Shown here in pieces: positions 34,411 through 43,942 of a DNA stretch of 64,000 nucleotides. Origin of the DNA: Mytilinidion resinicola (Eukaryota; Ascomycota; Dothideomycetes; Mytilinidiales; Mytilinidiaceae); NCBI RefSeq assembly GCF_010093595.1, contig NW_022985472.1:339168-403167 (forward strand), given 5' to 3'. The notes beneath the pieces are model-generated. The model saw only the letters and a list, made by a program, of their open reading frames with translations, was not told the DNA's origin and searched no databases. Numbering within the stretch: position 1 is the stretch's first letter; every line of letters starts with the position of its first letter. Both the position numbers and the translations under genes were made by a program.

Positions 34411-36318
34411 CTAACGAGTTGGCATCTGCCACCTCGCACAATCCCCCAGCAATCCTTTCGCGCCTGCCTGTTTCGCTTTTCGTATGCCATCCTCATTCAT
34501 GTTAAGATCATACTCAATCCCCTGTTTGAACTTCTTTCCAAGGGCTGGAAAAACGTCGTGGAAGCGATCGAAAACGAGGCTCAGGATATCGATCTCGTCT
34601 TTGAGTTTATCGACTTTGCTTTCCCTCCAGTGCACAAGGAGAACAGCGGCGGCTAGATACAGCATAGCAGGTATGTGAGGATTCAGTAGAGGTTCTGGAG
34701 ATATTCGGGACACATCGGTGACCATGTGTACCGTGTTGCGGGCCACGGAGACGCAACGGAGGAAACGGGTTTCGTCCAGAGGCGATTCTTTGGAAGAAGC
34801 TCGATAGTGGAGCAAAATAGTGATGGTACTGAGAATGCTCATAAGCCAGATGACGTTTGCATGATCTTCTGGAGAAGTTGCGTGGATGGAGGTCGCAGAT
34901 CGTGGTAGGCTTAGCCGGAATCTTACTAGGTGGGAATCAAGAATGTCAAGCCCTTGTTCGTACTCTGCAGACTCTTCTGTGTCATGCAAAGCATTAATTT
35001 GATCAGTTGCTCGTCCAAGAATGACATACGCTTTAATTACGCAATGGAAGGTGTTGGTATGCTGGATCGAATTGGATGGTGAATTTATCAGCTTGTTCAA
35101 GTTCCAATAGAATGGTGTGGATTCATCTTCGCCCTGTATCGATATCAGCATCAGAGAGCTTGAATAGGCGTTTCCAGATATTGTATTGCTTGAACACTTA
35201 CCGACATGGTTTTGGATTGGAAATGTGAATCCTCCGAAGGAAGATTAACCAAGTAATGTCGATCAGCGATCGTTTGAGGCCAGCCTGTCGCCCATGATTG
35301 ATCTCTATCATAAAATAGCAACGTCCAAAGGACTCTGCGAAATTCATCTTTCTCCCGGGCATCCTTCGAAACTGGGGCGAGTCTGAGTCCAGGTGGTTGC
35401 ATCGGTCCTACGTCGAGTTGATTCAACCCATAAGAGCACGCCTGTCTCCACGTTTTCCCAAGGGCGTGCCATGCTGTGGAGTAATCGCCTACGGTCCATG
35501 CATGGTGTACGATACAAACGCCAGCTTGCAAAATTCGTAGGGCCGGTAGGCTATCTCGTTGCGTGAGCTCAAACAGGAACTTGGCTTGGTCAAACCAATC
35601 ACCGCGGCAAACCTGAATGGCCGGCTCTGGATGGTGCTGTGCCGCTATTGCAGAGATAGCATATAGAAGCGCTGGAGTTTCTTTTTGAAGTTGACCGCTC
35701 TTGACGTCTTTGAGAAGTTCCGACTTATGGACACAAGGCAGGAACGCATAGGAGTTCGAAAAGAACAGTTCAACAAGCTCCATGATTTGAGCTTGAGGGG
35801 GGAGGTTAGCAGGAAATATTGCATCATTGGATGCTTGGTCGAAGTCTTCAATGCTGTCTTGCTGCCATGTCATGTCGGAGATAGCGGAGTCGCCAAACGA
35901 AGTCGGCGGTGTATAGTCGACCGGAGCATTTGACACACCAAGGGCTGTAAATGGAAGCTGCGAATCGAGAGAGCCGCGTTGAATGTGGAAGAACCCTTTT
36001 GACGATAAGTCTGGATAATCATCAAGTTGAAAAAGGCTAGGATGGTCGACATTCCCATTCAACACCCAGGAAGACCGTTCAGTCGAAGGCATACAGTCTA
36101 CATGCGAAGCATGAATAGAGCCGGAATTTGGATTTGACACAATGTAGGAACAAGTAACATTTAGCTTGCGGCATAGCGAGCATGACGGTCTAGCGCCCTG
36201 CGCAACGAGATTTAGTACCACGATGCAGCGAAGATGGAATTTAGCCTACATCACAACGCTTCTTGCGCTGTCTACAGCTCCTGCAGACTTGCTTCTTCTT
36301 TGTGACTGATGAATCCAT
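34411..36318 (-). CDS. Zn2Cys6 transcription factor
   Basis: Three exons, 36318-36250, 36197-35202 and 35133-34411 (introns 52 and 68 bp, both phase 0), give 595 residues. The first splice joins the two halves of a perfect binuclear zinc cluster: VCRSCRQRKKRCD plus GARPSCSLCRKLNVTC (CX2CX6CX5CX2CX6C). The middle carries the fungal-specific transcription factor domain (LVELFFSNSYAFLPCVHKSE, HALGKTWRQACSYGLNQ, RRVLWTLLFYDRDQSWATGW). Its target genes are unknown. The nearest neighbours are the AT-hook protein downstream and the 160-bp satellite upstream, so there is no obvious cluster to regulate. The Cys6 half-exon is only 23 codons and easily missed. Confidence 0.92.
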
Positions 36319-36640
36319 TGCGAGTTGTGATGGATTCGTTTCGAGCGGTGACGGAAAATCGAGGATTGACGTCGATAAATCTCTCGGTAAGCTAGGCCAC
36401 TAGCTCGTCCATCCTATTGGCTGGGGCTTACTTCATGCTCTCAACCCCGTTTGCAAAAGCAGCTCTGATTCATGATGTCTCGCTTTTGACATTGAATGAG
36501 CTATTATTTTCTATTGTCGTGACGTACTCTAAAGCGTTCGAGACTTTCCCAGAACTTCCATGCCGACCCCAAGAAATAAAGGCAAGCTGATTATATATGA
36601 TCCACTGTATGCGCGAACCAGGGGCTACTTTAGGATGTGT
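36319..36640. other. Upstream region of the Zn2Cys6 gene
   Basis: No gene. It links the regulator promoter with the start of the 160-bp satellite. Confidence 0.4.
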
Positions 36641-38170
36641 TGAATATTACATCGAAGGACCCCTTTTCCTCAACGTCGTGACATGCTTCAAAGCCATTGG
36701 TAAGTGTGCAGCGTTCCTACCCAAGTCACGAGATCTAAAGTGTAAGCCAATTCGTATAGGATTCACAGGATCCATAAACCAAAGGCAGATTCAAAATGCT
36801 TCGACTACTACATCCTATGAACATAGTTTGCGACCCCCGTGACTTGCTTCGAAGCGTTCAACACGTGTGCAGACCTCCTATCCGGGCTCTTAGATTTCAA
36901 GCGTGTTATATTCCGCATCGCATTCCGCAAACCTCGCGGAGCGGAGTTGATTTAGAGCGTCGTGGGGTGGCTCCATGTGCTTACCACGTCCATAAAGTTG
37001 TTACCTGCAGCGTAAGATTTAACTTTCATAGGATTTCGCACGCTTTCTAGGGCCTTATTGGATAAATGCTAATTTGAAGGATTGGAACTGTTACATCCTC
37101 TGCCTTTAATAGTGGAATGTCGTGAGGTGGCTCCATATGTTTACGTGGACCGCAGACTTACTGCTCGCACCGTGAGAATCCATATTTATGGGATTTCGCA
37201 CGTTATCCAGAGCTTCCCTGGGAGGGTGCTGATTTGGAGCATCGAAACTATCCCATCCACTATTTTCAATTTCGGATTGTCATGAGGTGGCTTCATAGCC
37301 TAACCTAGCCCGCAGAATCGCTGCTTACACCGTGAAATTTTACCTTCATATAACTTCGTACGCTTTCTAGAGCTTCATTAGAAGAGAGCTGATTTGGAGG
37401 CTTAAGACTGTTGTATCCATTATTTTTAATCATGGAACGTCGTGAGGTGGCTCCATGAGCTTACCTAGACTGCAAAATTACTGTTCGCCCCGTGAAATTT
37501 GACCTTTGTGGGATTTCGGACCTTATCAAGAGCATAATCGGGAGGGCGCTAATTTGGAGGGTCACAACTTTGACATCCCCTGCTTTTCAGCCTGAATTGT
37601 CGTGAGGAGTCTCCCTGTGTTTACTACGATCGCAGAATTACTAGTTGCACTATGAGATTTCACTTCTTTGGGAATTCATATGCTATGTAGAGCCTTATTA
37701 GAAAAGAGCTAATTTGAAGGCTCATAACTATTACATCCGTTATTTTCAATCGTGCAACATCGTGAGAGGTCTCCGTGTATTTACTACGTGTACAGCAGTT
37801 CCCCCTGCACTGTGTGATTTGGAGCGTGTAAAATTATAGTACAGTATCTGTAATATACGTAAACGGGTTTCGATTTAGAGTGTCTTAAACAATACATCCA
37901 ATGTGTAGAATTCTGATTCGTTATAGGGTGCCCCTATATATTTATCTCCCACGCAAAAATTTCTACATATACCGCGTGATTTAGAGAGCTTAAAAATATA
38001 GTACGATATCTGTAACCTACGTAAACGGGAATCGATTTAGAGTGCCCTAACTATTACATCCAACATGTAGAATCCTAGTTCGTCATGAGGTACCCCTATG
38101 CATTTGCCCCCCGCAAAACTCCTACACACACTACGAGATTTCGGCGTGTAGAAATACAATATCACGATCA
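36641..38170. repeat. 160-bp tandem satellite, about ten copies
   Basis: The anchor GTCGTGAGGTGGCTCCATGT (and variants) recurs with the T of TCGTGAGG at 36960, 37120, 37280, 37440, 37600 and 37760, exactly 160 bases apart, then near 37920 and 38080. A second anchor, AATTTGGAGG/GATTTGGAGC, gives the same period independently: 37071, 37231, 37391, 37551, 37711, 37871, then 38033. Two further copies lie upstream near 36676 and 36838 (spacing 162), with about 38 bases missing before 36960. Copies differ mostly by substitutions, many of them C/T or G/A, with almost no length change. No reading frame follows the period. The last two to three copies share a variant middle (TATAGTACAGTATCTGTAAT / TATAGTACGATATCTGTAAC). 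Confidence 0.93.
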
Positions 38171-38331
38171 CCATGTCATAGAACAAGTCTTCAAATCAGA
38201 AGTCATCTCATCGCATTTTGTACAACTACTAGCCGTATTGAAGCCACCTCAATAGCTCATCAGAGGCAGCAAAACCAAGAATTCCAACTTCCAATTCTCG
38301 CTCTCAATCCACTACCCTTCAGCCACACGCT

Positions 38332-39294
38332 TCAAATCTGCTCATCCTCATTTCCGGAATTCTCCTCCACACCACCCCTCTCTCCACCCCTCATCCCCGC
38401 CGCCGCCACCGCCGCCTGCACCCCCTCCCCCCTCCTCTCCCTCACCCACGCCCTCTGCCTCTCCTCCAACCCCTCCGGCTCCCCCAACCTTCCCCCAACA
38501 GCGCCCCCATTCCTCCCCAACCACCCATTCTGCGCCCTGTATCTCCCATTCCCCGGGTCCAGCAGCCGCCGAATCGCCGCCGCCAGCGCCCCTTCTTCCG
38601 CGAGCGTCAGCGGCGGCAGCCCGTCGCGCACCCTCCCGGTCCTGATGAGCGCTGTTCCAGCGGCGATGGCGGCTTCTTCTGCTTCTTGGCGCGCGCGCGG
38701 GAAGGGCAGCGTCGTACGCGAGGGGTCGAGGAGCGCGGTTGAGTAGGCGCGCATGATTTGTGCTTCGAGCGGCGTAAGCGGGCGCGCGGGGACAGGCGGA
38801 GGGGGGGTTGCGAGGACGAAGGGGGGGCCGGGTGGTGGGGGGTGGTGTGGTCTTGGTGGCATGGTTGGCGGGAGAGGGGTAGGTGTAGTGGGACGTGGAG
38901 TGGTAGGTTCGTGACGCGGAGTGGTAGGTTCAGTACTCGGAGTCGAAGGCTCAGCACGCGGAGCAGTAGGCTCAGGACGCTGTGTAGTAGGCGCAGGACG
39001 CGGAGGGGACGTAGGAGGGAACGGAGCCGGGCCGGTTAGGCGATGTAGCTGCGCGAATCTAGGGCGCGGTGCTGGCGGCGGAAGAGGATGAGGCCAGGCT
39101 TCCGGGTCTTCTGCTGGAAGAGTGGCAGGACGAAGCGGCAGGGTGGGTGTGTTTGCGGCGACGTTCTGGAGCCAATTGATGATGTTTGGGCCGGGAGCGC
39201 GCCGCGGAGCTGCACCTGGTGGAGGTGTTGGAGGGCCGGCGGAGGACGCTTCGGTGACGCTGTCTGTGAGGCTGGGAGGGACGCTGTTGGACAT
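38332..39294 (-). CDS. Proline-rich protein of unknown function
   Basis: A single open frame of 320 residues. The first half is Pro/Thr/Ala-rich with an imperfect repeat of about eight residues (variants of EPTTPRHEPTTPRP) encoded near 38880-39000. The second half is more ordered: LTPLEAQIMRAYSTALLDPS, RQEAEEAAIAAGTALIRTGR and LTLAEEGALAAAIRRLLD look helical. It ends in an acidic SGNEDEQI. No signal peptide or membrane helix. No family recognised. The long frame in GC-rich DNA could be partly chance, but the helical half supports a real gene. Confidence 0.55.
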   Translation of the reverse strand: MSNSVPPSLTDSVTEASSAGPPTPPPGAAPRRAPGPNIINWLQNVAANTPTLPLRPATLPAEDPEAWPHPLPPPAPRPRFAQLHRLTGPAPFPPTSPPRPAPTTQRPEPTAPRAEPSTPSTEPTTPRHEPTTPRPTTPTPLPPTMPPRPHHPPPPGPPFVLATPPPPVPARPLTPLEAQIMRAYSTALLDPSRTTLPFPRARQEAEEAAIAAGTALIRTGRVRDGLPPLTLAEEGALAAAIRRLLDPGNGRYRAQNGWLGRNGGAVGGRLGEPEGLEERQRAWVRERRGEGVQAAVAAAGMRGGERGGVEENSGNEDEQI

Positions 39295-39589
39295 TCTAGG
39301 CGCTTGCTGTAGTTATCTCTTGGTCTATTAGCGCGTTCTTCGGCTTTTTGCGGCGCGACGGCACGGCAAGGCAAGGTGAGGTGAATGTTGAAGGCGTGAA
39401 GATGTGACCGAGAGACGTTGATGTGGTTTTATATCACAACAGAGGAAAAAGTGGGGCAATGAGGTGGACATTTTACCTCACCCATAGGACCGCGTGACGG
39501 CTGGACACCCTTATTCTGCTCTGAATCCATTCTGCGGTGGTAAAGAGGATGGCGAAGGTTGGAGGGTGAGAATCGCGTGCGACGGATGT

Positions 39590-39905
39590 GAGTTATTCGG
39601 GTGTTGATAGGACCTGGAGACACCCCCGAGGGTAGGCAAGGAGAACTGCACAATTGATGTAAGATATCTGAGGTCTTGATTCTCACTTCCTAGATCTGAA
39701 CTTTGCGGGTGTCGATAGGATCTTGAAGTACCCCAGATATATAGTGAGAATCACACCTACAATGTAAAGCCCTCGTCGTCTTGAAACTCACCAGCTGCAC
39801 GCACATTTTGATACCGTAGACAGGACAGTCAGACACCACTGGGCCAATGAAAATATTGAATTGAAGATGTAAAATTACCGTAGTCATGAATCTCACTCGA
39901 AGCAT
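39590..39905. repeat. Three tandem 105-bp repeats
   Basis: Each copy ends in a block like GGTCTTGATTCTCAC, with CTCAC at 39682, 39787 and 39892, spaced exactly 105. Copies 1 and 2 also share CGGGTGTTGATAGGACCTG / CGGGTGTCGATAGGATCTTG, and all three share a GATGTAAGA-like block before the end. They stop within a few bases of the F-box gene stop codon, so they lie in its 3' region. Confidence 0.75.
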
Positions 39906-39907
39906 AC

Positions 39908-41563
39908 TTAATACAGATCGCTCCATTGCTCATCATACCACAACTGCCTCAACATCCCTGGCTGTCTGATCGCCGCATCTCTCTCCCCCGGCCTCTCGCC
40001 AAACATATTCCAGATCTTGACTTCCACGTTCTCTATGCGGTGGTTTGGCTCTCCATTTTGTGGCGCCCCATCCGTCACAGACAATTCAAAGTCCTGGATA
40101 CAGTCGCAGGAGCGATGTGCATACCAGTCTTCCTGCTTCGATCGTCGTTGGGATTCCCATCTCAGCTGGCCTTTAGAGATCCCAGATGTACCAAGTTCGA
40201 TGGGACTAGTTTCAACTACATCGGATGCAGGTGATGCAGCTGGCGGGGTCGTAGACGTAGTCGCTACAGCATTTGGCGCTACATTATTGGGTGCTGCAGC
40301 ATTAGATACTACGACTGTGCCTATGGGGGCCTCGTTTGGCCCAGAGCCAGACCCATTCAGTTCTTCATGCGCTGCAACCGCCCGATCGCAGACTAGACAA
40401 GCCCGATGCGGCGATCCCATTGTCTGGTGGAACAGAAGGCACATGGCCTCGTCGATAAGAAGATCCGACGGTGCATGTACACATGGTCGCATATCCACAC
40501 ATTGCGACATGAAATAGAAGATGCTGGCCTCATGTTGCTTGCCCACGGTATCGAGCCGCCTCTGTTCGGGATTATCTGCGTCTTTGGTCACGAATCGGAA
40601 CGTGAAGGTTGTTTGAAAGAGGAGTATGTTTCGACGACCCCGGAGTGGCGTAACCTCATATTCAAACTCGAGCGTAGTGTCTAAAGAACCAGAGTCCATG
40701 TCGTCAAGTGAATCATCGTAGAGCGTGAGTGGCATGGCGTACTTTGCTTTGCAAGAGAGTGTGGCGAGGCATATGCGTTTCGCCGTCGCTGATTCAATAT
40801 GTGCATGAGATAGCCAGTATGCCGGACGCCGGGTCCGACCTGTTATATCTGCTGCGACTTCGATCCTGTTCCCTTTGATGAGATACGAGAAACCCGCCCA
40901 CAGCCCTGGCTCGAGGAAAAAAAGCGCCGTGCGCCGAATAATTGATGGCGGCGCGTCACGCTTGGTTAAGACATTCCGGGGGATTGAGATGGTGGAGTGC
41001 CTTGGGCTGTGAATAGTGCCGCATGGTTTACATAGGCGATAGCTGGGTCGATCCCGTTGGAGGAGGATGAGGAGGCTGTGGTATTCTTCTTCGCCGTCGG
41101 GATCGTTAAGATATTTTGACTTGGTGAGGGAAGTCCAAAGTCGGGTGCCGAGAGCCGTAGCGAGAGCCGTGCAGGTCAGGGTGAGAGACACGAAAGAAGA
41201 GTTTGGGAGAAGGAGGGAAATTGCCTGGAGTAGCTCGACGGGGAGAGTAAGAAGGGGTGGAATTTTTGCATCCGCATTTTGACTCGTCTTCGTAGACCGA
41301 AGAGTAATCCAAGGAATCCTGAGAGATGCAACAGTTGGAGATGACAAACGTAGAAACGTCGATGACCTCTTTGACAGTTTCGGTAAAAGAACTGATGCCG
41401 TAGTAGCCGGTGGATTCGAGGGGATCTCGGTTGATGTAGCAGCCTCTAGACAAGGCTGATTCCGCCCGAAACGATGAAGCTCGCAGCCGCCCTCTATAGA
41501 GGCGCATGGCAGGATGGAAAGAGTTCTGCCTGGGACTCTGTAGATATTCAAGGTGGACGCCAT
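39908..41563 (-). CDS. F-box domain protein
   Basis: Open frame of 551 residues from the ATG at 41563. The frame extends upstream to 41779, but that part is a GAA/GAT microsatellite and unlikely to be coding. An F-box lies at about residues 104-145 (LLTLPVELLQAISLLLPNSS, then TLTCTALATALGTRLW). This domain docks substrates on SCF ubiquitin ligases through Skp1. The region LQRDRPSYRLCKPCGTIHSP is the Cys-containing block usual after such fungal F-boxes. The C-terminal half has a Thr/Ala/Pro-rich linker and a YAHRSCDCIQDFELSVTDGA block with conserved-looking Cys. Substrates are unknown. Confidence 0.82.
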   Translation of the reverse strand: MASTLNIYRVPGRTLSILPCASIEGGCELHRFGRNQPCLEAATSTEIPSNPPATTASVLLPKLSKRSSTFLRLSSPTVASLRIPWITLRSTKTSQNADAKIPPLLTLPVELLQAISLLLPNSSFVSLTLTCTALATALGTRLWTSLTKSKYLNDPDGEEEYHSLLILLQRDRPSYRLCKPCGTIHSPRHSTISIPRNVLTKRDAPPSIIRRTALFFLEPGLWAGFSYLIKGNRIEVAADITGRTRRPAYWLSHAHIESATAKRICLATLSCKAKYAMPLTLYDDSLDDMDSGSLDTTLEFEYEVTPLRGRRNILLFQTTFTFRFVTKDADNPEQRRLDTVGKQHEASIFYFMSQCVDMRPCVHAPSDLLIDEAMCLLFHQTMGSPHRACLVCDRAVAAHEELNGSGSGPNEAPIGTVVVSNAAAPNNVAPNAVATTSTTPPAASPASDVVETSPIELGTSGISKGQLRWESQRRSKQEDWYAHRSCDCIQDFELSVTDGAPQNGEPNHRIENVEVKIWNMFGERPGERDAAIRQPGMLRQLWYDEQWSDLY

Positions 41564-41627
41564 GGCATCACTCCAACGCGTAGCGTAGCTTACAGGATCA
41601 CGTATCCACCAATGAATCAGATATATA

Positions 41628-41656
41628 GAAGAAGAAGAAGATGATGATGATGATGG
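41628..41656 (+). repeat. GAA/GAT microsatellite
   Basis: About five AGA/GAA units are followed by five GAT units. It lies in the 5' leader of the F-box gene, and on the minus strand would read as poly-Ser if translated. Confidence 0.8.
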
Positions 41657-41779
41657 AATAAGGATGAAATCGAGATGAGGAAGGCTACCTAACGTTGTTC
41701 TGTTGTTCATGCCAGGTGAGGGGTCTGAGACATGGGGGCGCCATGCATCTCGTATCTGTGCAGCGATAAGTCTTGTCAA

Positions 41780-42422
41780 CTGTGGCTTTACCGGTTATTA
41801 CCACCAATGACATTTGGTCGATAGGCTCCGATTGGAGCCGTGGTTGTGCGCCTTCGAGGCCAGCCTGGGAATCGATGAGGTTGAGGGAGATGCGCCTTAC
41901 TGTATGTAGATTAGTGGCTGCTTTTACTAATGCCTCTGGCAGAGCTGTCATCTCAGCAACTCCATCCCTAGTTACCTTCTCCGTCACCATTGTCGGTAAC
42001 CTAATATATCTGTATCTAATCAAGCGCATTGAAATTGAAACTTTTAATCGATGTAAGGTCGCTACGTTCATGTCCTATATGCCATTCACTCATGCTTTTG
42101 CACAGCGTTTCTCCTTTCCCGCTGCTTCTTACACAGCCCCTCTACAACGCGTTCAAAGGCTCATATCACTATTCAAGGGCCTTCTACATGCTTGCAATTA
42201 AAGAAATGTCTCTACGAAGTATGTGTGTTTTATTCCTAGCCAACGCTCCGTCTAGAACAGGGAAAGGAACAATGAGGGGTTCTGGCTCATGCATAATGCA
42301 TGCACTTAGCCTCAGCCTGACATGGGCGCCCTCGCACATGCGCCACGTCCTTGGTCGGTGAGCGGTTGGGGCATATAAACACCTATGACTCGCCCAATGA
42401 TGCCACCCTTAGGCTTCTAGTC
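41780..42422. other. Divergent intergenic region
   Basis: Lies between the F-box gene (-) and the coiled-coil gene (+). No gene can be supported. Both promoters must be here. Confidence 0.4.
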
Positions 42423-43859
42423 ATGGAAGAATCGAGATACTACTACCGCCTCGCAACCGCTCTCCCTGACGAATCTAGTCACACTCCCACGCCAGATTTC
42501 TCACCACGGTCTTTTCCGAAGGAGGAAGAGCCACCATCTCAAACAAAACTCACTCGAAGGCTCTTGTTGAGAAAAACGAAGAGCGCGCCTCAGCTCAGAG
42601 ATGATGGGGCTCTGGAGTGGTTCGCAGACGACTCATACGCACCCCAGATTCAACCCCAATCGATCATATCCAACCTCCAAGCAAACAACTACCTCCAGCC
42701 CGAACCAGGACTACCGGACTCCCACAACATCCTACCAGACTCCCACAACTTCATCGCCCAAACTCCAGAACTCCCACCCCAAAACACCCCACCCCAGAAC
42801 CTCCTCCAACACCAAACCATCCCCGCCGCCCCTCCTCCCCTCACCACCCCCTCCCCCTTCTCCCTCCTCACCCCTTCCACCCTCACCGCCCGCAGCGCCG
42901 CCCTTAGCTCCGACACCGTCGTCGGCCTCGTCACCGGCTCCGTCGGCGCCGCCATCGGCCTCGCCGGCACCACGGCCGCCATCGCGCAATGCTACATGAC
43001 GCGCGCGCAAACACGCACCCGCCGCAGCCACAGCCCCCAGTCCGCGTCCGCGTGCGACTCCGCCATCGAGCTCTCCAGCCTCCGCCCCGCGCAAACCGGC
43101 TCAAGTTCATCGGCAGAAGAGCTAGCGCCGCTCGCGATAACCTGCCACGACGACACGTGCATGCTAGGCGACCATGGGACCGAGTACGAGTGGCGGCTGT
43201 GCCATTGGCGGCGCGAGCTGGAGGCGTGGAGCTGGACGCGGGGGCTGGAGCTGGATGTGCGCGAGGCTGGGGCCCGCGCGCAGGAAGCGGAGAATGTGCG
43301 GGTGGCGAAGCAGCTGGCGGAAGAAGAGAGGATGGTGGAAGCCGAGGAGGCGCGCCTGGATGCGCAAGCGGAGGCGTTGAGGACGAGGAGGCGGGAGCTG
43401 AGAGAAGACGAGGCGCGGAGTACCGCGGAGTTGGCGGAGCGGACGAGGGCGTTGGAGGCGGATGAGGGGGCGTCCAGGGCGCGGGTGGAAGAGGGTGTGG
43501 CGGTGGTGGTGCGGCGGATGGTGGGGGCGCGGGTGGAGGCGTTAAGGAAGCAGCATGTGGGGCTTGGGGAGCGGGAGATAGCGCTGGTGGGCGCGCAGGA
43601 GAAGCTGGCGGCGGAGGAGGAGAAATTGAATGCAAGACTGAGGGCGTTTGCGGAGCTGGTTAACGATTTCGACTCGAAGTATTCAGCGATCAAGCTGAGG
43701 AATGCGAAACTGCAATCAGAGCTCGTGGAGCGAGAGAGGGTTGTTGAAGACCAGGCCCGGCGACTGAATGAGTGGCAGATGATCCTGAGGCGGGTGTCGG
43801 ATCGGACGAGGCATGCGATTCGGGAGCAGCAGTTGGGGATTAGTCGGCGTGGGCGGTAA
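42423..43859 (+). CDS. Predicted membrane-linked coiled-coil protein
   Basis: A single frame of 478 residues from ATG 42423. The N-terminal 160 residues are polar and Pro/Gln-rich. One hydrophobic, Gly/Ala-rich segment follows (TVVGLVTGSVGAAIGLAGTT, about residues 164-188), probably a membrane helix. The C-terminal half is a long charged coiled coil (for example KQLAEEERMVEAEEARLDAQ and ALRTRRRELREDEARSTAEL) ending in a basic GISRRGR. I do not recognise a family. The domain order is plausible for an organelle-anchored tether, but that is speculation. Codon use is strongly GC3-rich in the coiled coil. Confidence 0.65.
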   Translation: MEESRYYYRLATALPDESSHTPTPDFSPRSFPKEEEPPSQTKLTRRLLLRKTKSAPQLRDDGALEWFADDSYAPQIQPQSIISNLQANNYLQPEPGLPDSHNILPDSHNFIAQTPELPPQNTPPQNLLQHQTIPAAPPPLTTPSPFSLLTPSTLTARSAALSSDTVVGLVTGSVGAAIGLAGTTAAIAQCYMTRAQTRTRRSHSPQSASACDSAIELSSLRPAQTGSSSSAEELAPLAITCHDDTCMLGDHGTEYEWRLCHWRRELEAWSWTRGLELDVREAGARAQEAENVRVAKQLAEEERMVEAEEARLDAQAEALRTRRRELREDEARSTAELAERTRALEADEGASRARVEEGVAVVVRRMVGARVEALRKQHVGLGEREIALVGAQEKLAAEEEKLNARLRAFAELVNDFDSKYSAIKLRNAKLQSELVERERVVEDQARRLNEWQMILRRVSDRTRHAIREQQLGISRRGR

Positions 43860-43942
43860 GATATTGCTACTCCTACATCATCGATGTTTCTATGAAAAGT
43901 GCAGTCTAATCTCTTCATTAATCTATCTTCTCTCATACTCGC

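Noticed and set aside
36641..38170. Protein-coding tandem repeat
   Set aside because: 160 is not a multiple of three and stops occur in every frame across copies.
41564..41779. N-terminal extension of the F-box protein
   Set aside because: The extension is mostly a GAA/GAT microsatellite read as poly-Ser. A Met at 41563 in CCATGG context is a better start.
42931..43936. Minus-strand frames of 234 and 314 codons
   Set aside because: Shadows of the coiled-coil gene. Their Ser/Pro/Ala/Arg-rich composition is what antisense of GC3-rich DNA gives.
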